DNA from: Gamsiella multidivaricata
Taxonomy: Eukaryota > Mortierellomycota > Mortierellomycetes > Mortierellales > Mortierellaceae
Assembly (NCBI RefSeq): GCF_025024155.1
Contig: NW_026251759.1
Coordinates: 219,288 to 283,287, forward strand
Direction: 5' to 3'
Length of the DNA stretch: 64,000 nt
Each line of letters starts with the position of its first letter. Positions within the stretch are counted from its first letter, which is position 1. Shown piece after piece: positions 58,614 through 64,000 of this stretch. The notes beneath the pieces were generated by a model. The model saw nothing but the letters and a program-made list of their open reading frames with translations, had not been told where the DNA came from and did not search any database. The translations under genes were made by a program, and so were the position numbers.

Positions 58614-59064
58614 TGTCACGAATTAAGGTTGAGGACAGACTTGCGCTCACCTCAATTGACCCTAGTGGCTTGTGATTACCTTGCGTCTGCTACGCGAGCC
58701 CAAATCACGTCGCGTCTTCAGAATTACCCCAAACGGAAAGCATAACTGGTTTAACGTTGCTTGCCCGTTTCAAGTAGACGATTGCCCGCGTCCACCCTTG
58801 TCCATTCCATTATGTTTCGGTCCCGAGTACGGGAGCTTATAGGACATAAGCTACCGAGCTGGGGTCCCGAGTCAAGTTTTATTCACATATAAAAGACATA
58901 ACTAGTTGCCATAATCAAACCTCAGTCTGCAATAAAATACTTTCCTGCCCTGTACTCACTCTTGCTCTTACATTCTCCACTTGCCTGCCAGTCCAGATCT
59001 TGACAGTTACCAAGCTGCACGGTTACGACACACAGAGCCAGGATGGGAGCCCGGCATCATGACA
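58614..59064 (+). mobile_element. LTR-like segment with TGTCA...TGACA ends
   Basis: A 451-base stretch starts TGTCACG and ends CATGACA. It contains a TATA-like element (catataaaag, near 58884) and an AATAAAA signal (near 58932) in the order expected for an LTR. The flanking pentamers gttac and actcc do not match, and no second copy is in the window, so this is a candidate only. Confidence 0.35.
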
Positions 59065-59077
59065 ACTCCACTACGAC

Positions 59078-59195
59078 ACTGTACAATAGGCCCCAGACAT
59101 GTATATATAGACCCTACTTACGATCATTAAACAGCATTCATTTCTACGCATTCCTACTTGACCACTGCCCTTGACCCCTTGACTCTGCTGCTGTT
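59078..59195 (+). mobile_element. Short LTR-like segment related to 62786-62973
   Basis: It starts TGTACAATAGG, has TATATATAGACC, then an ACAGCA...CATTCC...CTGCCCTTGAC tail ending GTTGCA. The same landmarks in the same order occur in the 188-bp solo LTR at 62786-62973 (TGTAACAGG, ATATATAGACC, ACAGCA, CATTCC, CTGCCCTCGAC). No exact target duplication is seen. It ends where gypsy integrase homology starts. Confidence 0.4.
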
Positions 59196-60185
59196 GCAAG
59201 AGTGATGACCACAGAGATGGGTGTACAACATCGGTTGGTCACTCCATATCACCCTCGAGCCAACGGCGTAGCCGAGAACCATGTTAAGACAGCTGTAAAC
59301 ATTATCCGTAAAGAAATCAAAGCGAAGAAACGCAATTGGGACCGACATGTCACCATGGCTCAATTAGCCATGAATACGAGAATTGTTGCGTTGCACAACT
59401 CGTCCCCTTTTTCGTTATTTTTTGCCAGACGTTTCAACGGTTTCCATAATTTTTCAAACGACAAGGATGAACGATTATCCCATAGTGAACTCTTGGAGCG
59501 ACTTCAATACATGACTGAAGTTGTCTTCCCAGCTGTGAGCGCCAAGTCGCGTGCCACTCAGAAGAGAATGATTGAGCGATTCAACAGAACGGTACTGCAC
59601 AATGAGTTTCCGGATGGAGCCAAGGTCATGACTCTCGATCCTATCTTGGGTGATAAATTGACACCCAAGTATGAAGGTCCTTACGTTGTTGTGCGTAGAA
59701 CCACAGGCGGTGCGTATGTTTTAAAGGACGGCACTGGCGATTTGCTTCAACGCCAGTATGCCCCATCCCAACTCAAACTCGTACTCGACGACTACGACGA
59801 CACCACTTACGAAGTAGAAGAGATTCTCGAACATCGGGATGATTCTGAGGGGGGAGTGGAATACTTCGTAAGCTGGAAAGGGTATACAGAGAGGACCTGG
59901 GAACCAGAAGAGAACTTTGTTGAGAGAAAGTGTATCACAGACTACTGGAAGAGTCGCGATCTTCCTGGACCACCTTCTCGACCGCAGCCTCGTCAAACTT
60001 TGAAGAGCCACAAGGCAAAGCAGAATCAGCAGGAGACACTATTGACACAGCGTCCAGTAGCACGTAAAAATAATATGAACAATTCTGCTGATAGTGTAAC
60101 CACCCCGAAACCTAAACGCGGTCGCCCACCAAAGATTAATATAAGCGCAATTGATCGAGAGCTACCACGCACGAAGACGCGGTAG
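59196..60185 (+). pseudogene. Chromovirus (Ty3/gypsy) integrase C-terminus with chromodomain
   Basis: The open frame has lost its N-terminal part. It starts within the integrase core at MGVQHRLVTPYHPRANGVAE, passes the GPY/F region (PKYEGPYVVVRRTTGGAYVL) and reaches a chromodomain near residues 203-250 (YEVEEILEHRDDSE, EYFVSWKGYTERTWEP). It ends with an AT-hook-like KPKRGRPPK. Chromodomains direct chromoviruses to methylated-histone chromatin. The frame is intact for 326 codons from the ATG at 59205, so this piece decayed later, or was joined later, than the 51-52 kb pol piece. Confidence 0.88.
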
Positions 60186-60472
60186 GCCACGAAGCATATC
60201 AGCGAGCAGAAAGTAGAGGAGTATGAGAAGGGGTTTTTTATGTACTTTCCCCTTGAATCACGACAGAGGTTTTCCTTCGGGCTTTCCCTCGCAAGGCCTT
60301 TTTGCTTTTTGCCTTGTAGTGATTATTACAATTGTCATGTAGAGGTTTTAAACTTTCCTCTGAAATTTATAATTTTATTTACCTTGAGGTTTTCACTTTT
60401 TCCCTCACACCGTAATCAATCAGCCCAATATGAGCTTGAAGACCTGGCTTACGCCTCCCATGGGAGGGGAGC
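60186..60472 (+). other. Chromovirus 3' region between chromodomain ORF and LTR
   Basis: This is AT-rich sequence between the ORF stop and the LTR, with a purine-rich stretch near 60210-60234. The polypurine tract expected just before the LTR may be the catgggaggggagc stretch at 60459-60472. Confidence 0.4.
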
Positions 60473-60630
60473 TGTGCCATATTGGACAGATACTTCACTA
60501 GGATCACGTTATGTAGAAAAGGCCGTCCGGTAACCTATATAAAGGGGACCGGACGGTGCTATTAAAGATCCCTCTCTTGTCTCGTGCTTACTTGTATTTA
60601 CTTAGTACGTATAAACCTTAATTTATCGCA
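60473..60630 (+). mobile_element. Chromovirus 3' LTR
   Basis: A 158-base segment starts TGTGCC, ends CGCA and contains a TATA-like CTATATAAAGG. Its limits are set by loss of homology with the inverted copy at 45946-46081, on both sides. A purine-rich tract precedes it, as expected for a 3' LTR. No matching 5' LTR lies in the window. Confidence 0.75.
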
Positions 60631-60741
60631 CTGGGTAAATTCATCTTGGGCGGACATGACTGGATTGGAGAGTCTGCAGTGTCAGGAACAGACTTGAAAG
60701 AGTGGGATATGTGTTATGGAGGAGACAGACAGTGGACAAGG
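60631..60741 (+). pseudogene. Exon-like host fragment abutting the LTR
   Basis: From the LTR edge, one frame reads GKFILGGHDWIGESAV and KEWDMCYGGDRQWT and then meets a good donor (AGGTAAGG at 60741). It looks like the interrupted 3' part of an exon. No continuing exon was found downstream, and the 5' part is absent on the other side of the element. Confidence 0.35.
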
Positions 60742-62273
60742 TAAGGAAGAAATGTATTGCAGACTGAGGTTATATGCTATGGATTCTATGGCTCTATTTA
60801 TGTGTTTCTAGGATTCTTGGTCAGGGTACTGTGGTGTAGTAAATGAGAATCAGTTGGTTGTTCTTGCAAAGTTAATATTAGATCACGGGGAAGAGCACCG
60901 CCCCCAGAATAAAAGAATAAACGGTCTGGTACCTGAACCAGAGTCTTCTTTCCACCAAAATCATTTGTATCACACATTGTATTCGTCCAGATTGTCCGGA
61001 TAACACCGCATCAACGACAGGTACTGACTACCACCGTCAGTAACCCATGCAACGAGATACAATCAACAGGGAATGCCGATCCTGATCATTCGCCACCTTT
61101 GCGCCGTCAATCGCTCTTATTTAGACATTGTACTTGCCCCGCAGCGCTTCCCCGATTACCGATCGTCTCATTGAGCATCCGTCATCGGCCCACCCTCGTG
61201 AAACGGCATTATAAAGGTACAACGGAGGCCTGATCAGCAACTATTGGCATACAACGACTCCAGAGGGGTGGACTTCATTGTCACGACTCCTCACCTCATC
61301 GGACATCACAATATGCGAACTCCTTGCAACTACCCCAGTCATTCCCAAAGGAATATAGTCCTAGCTCGCACCATTTAGCTGAATAGATCCCCATATTTAT
61401 TCCTTCCATTTACGTCTAGTCTATTTTACCGTTGTGTTCTTACATTCCGATCTAAAGGAGGACCCTGCACCACGAACCAGTAAGTGACCGAAGCACAGCC
61501 TAGCCGAAGTCCTATTCGCGTGGTAACTCCCGTTGTAAATAGAACTAATGGTAGAAGTTATAGAACCCGTTAGTAGACCCCCTACACCGCAGTACTCGGA
61601 TGGCTACTACGGGACGCGAGGTATATTTGCTAGGAATAGCACAAAGGTATGGATCAGGTGCAATGGTTCTAGACGGGCCGGACAATGGTTCTAGGCGGGC
61701 CGGATAATGGCAATATCAATAAAGATACTTCGTTGAACATATGTTGATCGAGCATACGGTGGCAGAGGTACGCGTGCAAGCGCGTGAGCGCGTAGAAGCA
61801 GTCACAAATCAATATGAGCAATTGTGTGCGTAGCTCAACTGTCACTCTGCACCACACGCTATGGTGCTACCCGTGACAAACGCACTCCGTTTTATACTGA
61901 ATGATACTGAAAGAAGCTACGTAGAAAATAAGTAATAAAATGTAAAGGCAGAAGAAATGCCTCATTGCAATGTACCTGGTAACAGGACCAATCTGGTACT
62001 TAGTACATTGCGCGGAGCAAATCCGATCTAAACCTAATGTACAGGAAACGTACATCGCGGTCAGGACGCGTCGAAGTACTCGGCGCGTACTGTCGCGTAA
62101 ATGACTGCACGTGACTGCACATTTGGTTTACAATGTACAGTCCACTGCCTTCAATTTGCAAATTGAAGGATTTCTTGCTTTTTGGCCAATCAGAACACAG
62201 TCTACTATTCCCCTTTTAGTATTTCCTATTCTAAAAACTTTGTCACGTGGCAGTTATGATGGGTACGCATTTA
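60742..62273. other. Intergenic sequence, no gene seen
   Basis: No supported gene. It holds a 22-bp tandem pair at 61661-61704 and GC-rich short repeats around 62060-62120 (cgcgt words). Confidence 0.5.
61661..61704. repeat. 22-bp tandem repeat, two copies
   Basis: caatggttctag-a-cgggccgga is followed directly by caatggttctag-g-cgggccgga, one base different. Confidence 0.85.
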
Positions 62274-63696
62274 TTAAATAATGGAATTCGAAGGAGGGAA
62301 GCGTTTATCTAGCTTCTCTCTATCACTCTCAAAGACATCAAGTTGCGACCTGCGCTGCGTGTAATAGTCGTCGAAATAGATTTCGTCCTTCTTGATACTG
62401 CGATCGTAGGCGAGCTCTAGGTGCTCGCGGACAGTCTCGTATTGTTCTTCCGTACCAAAAAGCGGGTCGAGGGCTTCTGCAGCTGCCATGAGGACCTCTG
62501 GTGAAAATTCCTTCCGCTTCGCCTCCACCACCACCATCATCTCCTCATTATCACGTTCCTCATCAAAGTTATCGGAGTCCAGACAATCAAACTCGGTAAT
62601 GGGAGACGATGGTGTTTCGTCCACGTAGCAGTGCAGAACTCGGGTTTCATGACCCAGGACAAGTGTGCGGGGATGGTAGCTTGTAGGCACGTCTTCAGCG
62701 GGCGCAATATGAAAGTCCATGTCTTGGTCGTCATCCGATGAATCGAAATCGTCGAGCATATTAGTGTTTATGGGCGATGGCTGGTTGTAACAGGATAACC
62801 CCGCTTATAGCCCCGACTCCGAAAGGACTGGGGCCTCGGCTATAGACAACCGGCCGGGCCGGAACCGGACCGTAGACATAGATATATAGACCAGCTAGTT
62901 GCCATCTTAATACAGCACGCATTCCAACCCTTTCCATCCTTACCCCTGCCCTCGACTGCCTAGAGCTATTACACTGGTCTGTTTTGAAAAAGCGAATATA
63001 TGTCCTGTTGCTTCGCATTTCCTCTATTCTCTGGAGAGCAAGTGCTGGTCCCCCCAGCTCGCGACTCAGCCGGCCATAGTGCTGTTGTGGAGTGTCTAAA
63101 AGCGACACGAGCTCCGGGTCCTCAGGTCCAAACTGGGCTGATAAGTCATCAATGGAGCGGTCAACTTGATCATTTGAGATGCCATTGAAGGGCGACGGTT
63201 CGAAATAGACACTCGGTATAGGGGTTGGCAATTGACAAACAGGGTATGAGGTCGACAGCTGAGGCAGCTCATTGAACGCCGCAATATCTTCAGGGCTGGC
63301 AGTGGCAGACCAATGAATCACAGATTCATGTCTCAGGATGGCCGAGGACGGATGTTCGTCAGTAATCTGCTCCTCGTCGACCTCGATAGGTTCCTCTGGT
63401 ACCGGGACAAACATCTTCTGGTTTATCTGATGAATGTTCAGCCGAATATTCTTGAGAGCAGCCATAACGTGTCTGTCTGGAACTGAGAAGGAGAGATCGT
63501 ACTTGTGGCGGTTGTTGAAAATAGGGACATGGCGGAAGCAGTTGCGAATGGATTCTGGCTTCACAAGGTTCCACGCTTGAACAATGTGCTTCCATGCATC
63601 TCTGTTGGGAATGTTGGGACTCTGTCTTTTAGGTACGTCTGTTCCGTTCGCTAAGGCTAACTGTTGAGCTGTATGCAGTTTGTGGCGATGGGCCAT
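62274..63696 (-). pseudogene. Pogo/Tigger-type DDE transposase C-terminal region, split by a solo LTR
   Basis: The frame from about 63696 carries RDAWKHIVQAWNLVKPESIR and NCFRHVPIF, a signature of the C-terminal end of DDE_1 (pogo/Tigger/jerky) transposases. An acidic C-terminal domain follows. At 62973-62786 it is interrupted by a solo LTR with a CTGGT target duplication. The frame beyond (ATG at 62759, MLDDFDSSDDDQDM, to the stop at 62274) lies in exact register once the 193 inserted bases (188 + 5) are discounted. The HTH and catalytic domains are missing upstream. Confidence 0.75.
62786..62973 (+). mobile_element. 188-bp solo LTR with 5-bp target duplication
   Basis: Ends are TGTAA and TTACA. 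The flanks are CTGGT at 62781-62785 and 62974-62978. It contains a TATA-like agatatatagacc. A single LTR with perfect duplication indicates LTR-LTR recombination of a former full element. The orientation is taken from the TATA-like element. Confidence 0.85.
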
Positions 63697-63794
63697 TGTT
63701 GATATTGTCAGAGATTTGTATCTCTGTGATTGGACGGTGGTCACATGCACAAGACCAGAGGACTTCGGGCTCTTCTAGAAAAGCCTAGGAGTCC

Positions 63795-64000
63795 TGTTAT
63801 CCTAGGTGGATACCCACCTACAGCCAGATCCATCCAGAACACTCTCTTTATTAGTAAGACCCAGCTTAGTAATACTCAAGCTGTAGACAACTATAAAAGG
63901 ACGCGCCTAGTCTAGCTAGTTAGTCAGTCTTGTCTAGTCCTAGTCCCTGTCATAAAGTTCCCTGTCTCCAGTATCCTCTTGTCCCAAGACTCACCTTGTC
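63795..64000 (+). mobile_element. LTR-like promoter segment running off the window
   Basis: It starts TGTTATCC, carries actataaaagg near 63890 and a ctag-rich stretch, and reaches the window end. It sits just upstream of the truncated transposase. Only one end is visible, so the call is tentative. Confidence 0.3.

Noticed and set aside
58614..59064. Firm call as a solo LTR
   Set aside because: TGTCA/TGACA ends could be chance; no target duplication and no second copy in the window, so kept only as a low-confidence candidate.
1..64000. CRISPR arrays, operons, rRNA genes
   Set aside because: Intron-containing eukaryotic genes throughout; no spaced direct-repeat arrays and no rRNA-like segments were seen.

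Overview
The window is nuclear DNA from a filamentous fungus. The genes are split by many short GT-AG introns, and two introns use GC donors. Peroxisomal, ER and Golgi genes are present. The protein style, together with chromodomain Ty3/gypsy, Tad-like LINE and MULE remnants, fits an early-diverging lineage such as Mortierellomycota or Mucoromycota. That assignment is inference from remembered protein style and was not tested by a search.

Left part, 1-36.5 kb: a compact euchromatic block of housekeeping genes. In order: a partial unknown gene (-); an UNC93-like transporter (-); a tail-anchored FHA/coiled-coil protein of SLMAP/Far10 type (+); a peroxisomal acyl-CoA oxidase with a C-terminal ARL signal (+); a TMEM115-like Golgi membrane protein (+); a PA-TM-RING ubiquitin ligase (+); a small Stc1-type zinc protein (+); ribose-phosphate pyrophosphokinase (+); a GH47 alpha-mannosidase (+); a DCAF6-like WD40 protein (+); an organellar M3 oligopeptidase (-); and, divergent from it, a 12-exon protein with an SLF2/CANIN-like C-terminal region (+). 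Exon boundaries were worked out from splice sites and reading phase and give uninterrupted proteins for all complete genes.

Right part, 36.5-64 kb: a repeat-rich graveyard. A 6.9-kb Tad-like LINE (minus strand, 18-bp target duplication, inactivated by a FVDN catalytic box, a Trp-to-stop change and frameshifts) sits in a site where an 18-mer occurs three times, next to a tRNA-like T-arm/B-box. A second LINE, truncated inside RNase H (18-bp target duplication), and an inverted LTR interrupt a decayed leucine-rich-repeat gene. That gene runs into the C-terminal remnant of a SAR1 GTPase. Ty3/gypsy pol pieces (RT/RNase H/integrase at 51-52 kb; integrase/chromodomain plus LTR at 59.2-60.6 kb), MULE pieces (37 and 58 kb) and a pogo-type transposase split by a 188-bp solo LTR fill the rest.

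In the middle of this graveyard lies one apparently intact seven-exon gene (53,166-55,696, minus strand) of unknown function. It has a PD-(D/E)XK-like C-terminal motif, and a 250-bp-period tandem duplication lies upstream of it. This gene, the LINE insertion hot spot and the solo LTR in the transposase are the items most worth following up.
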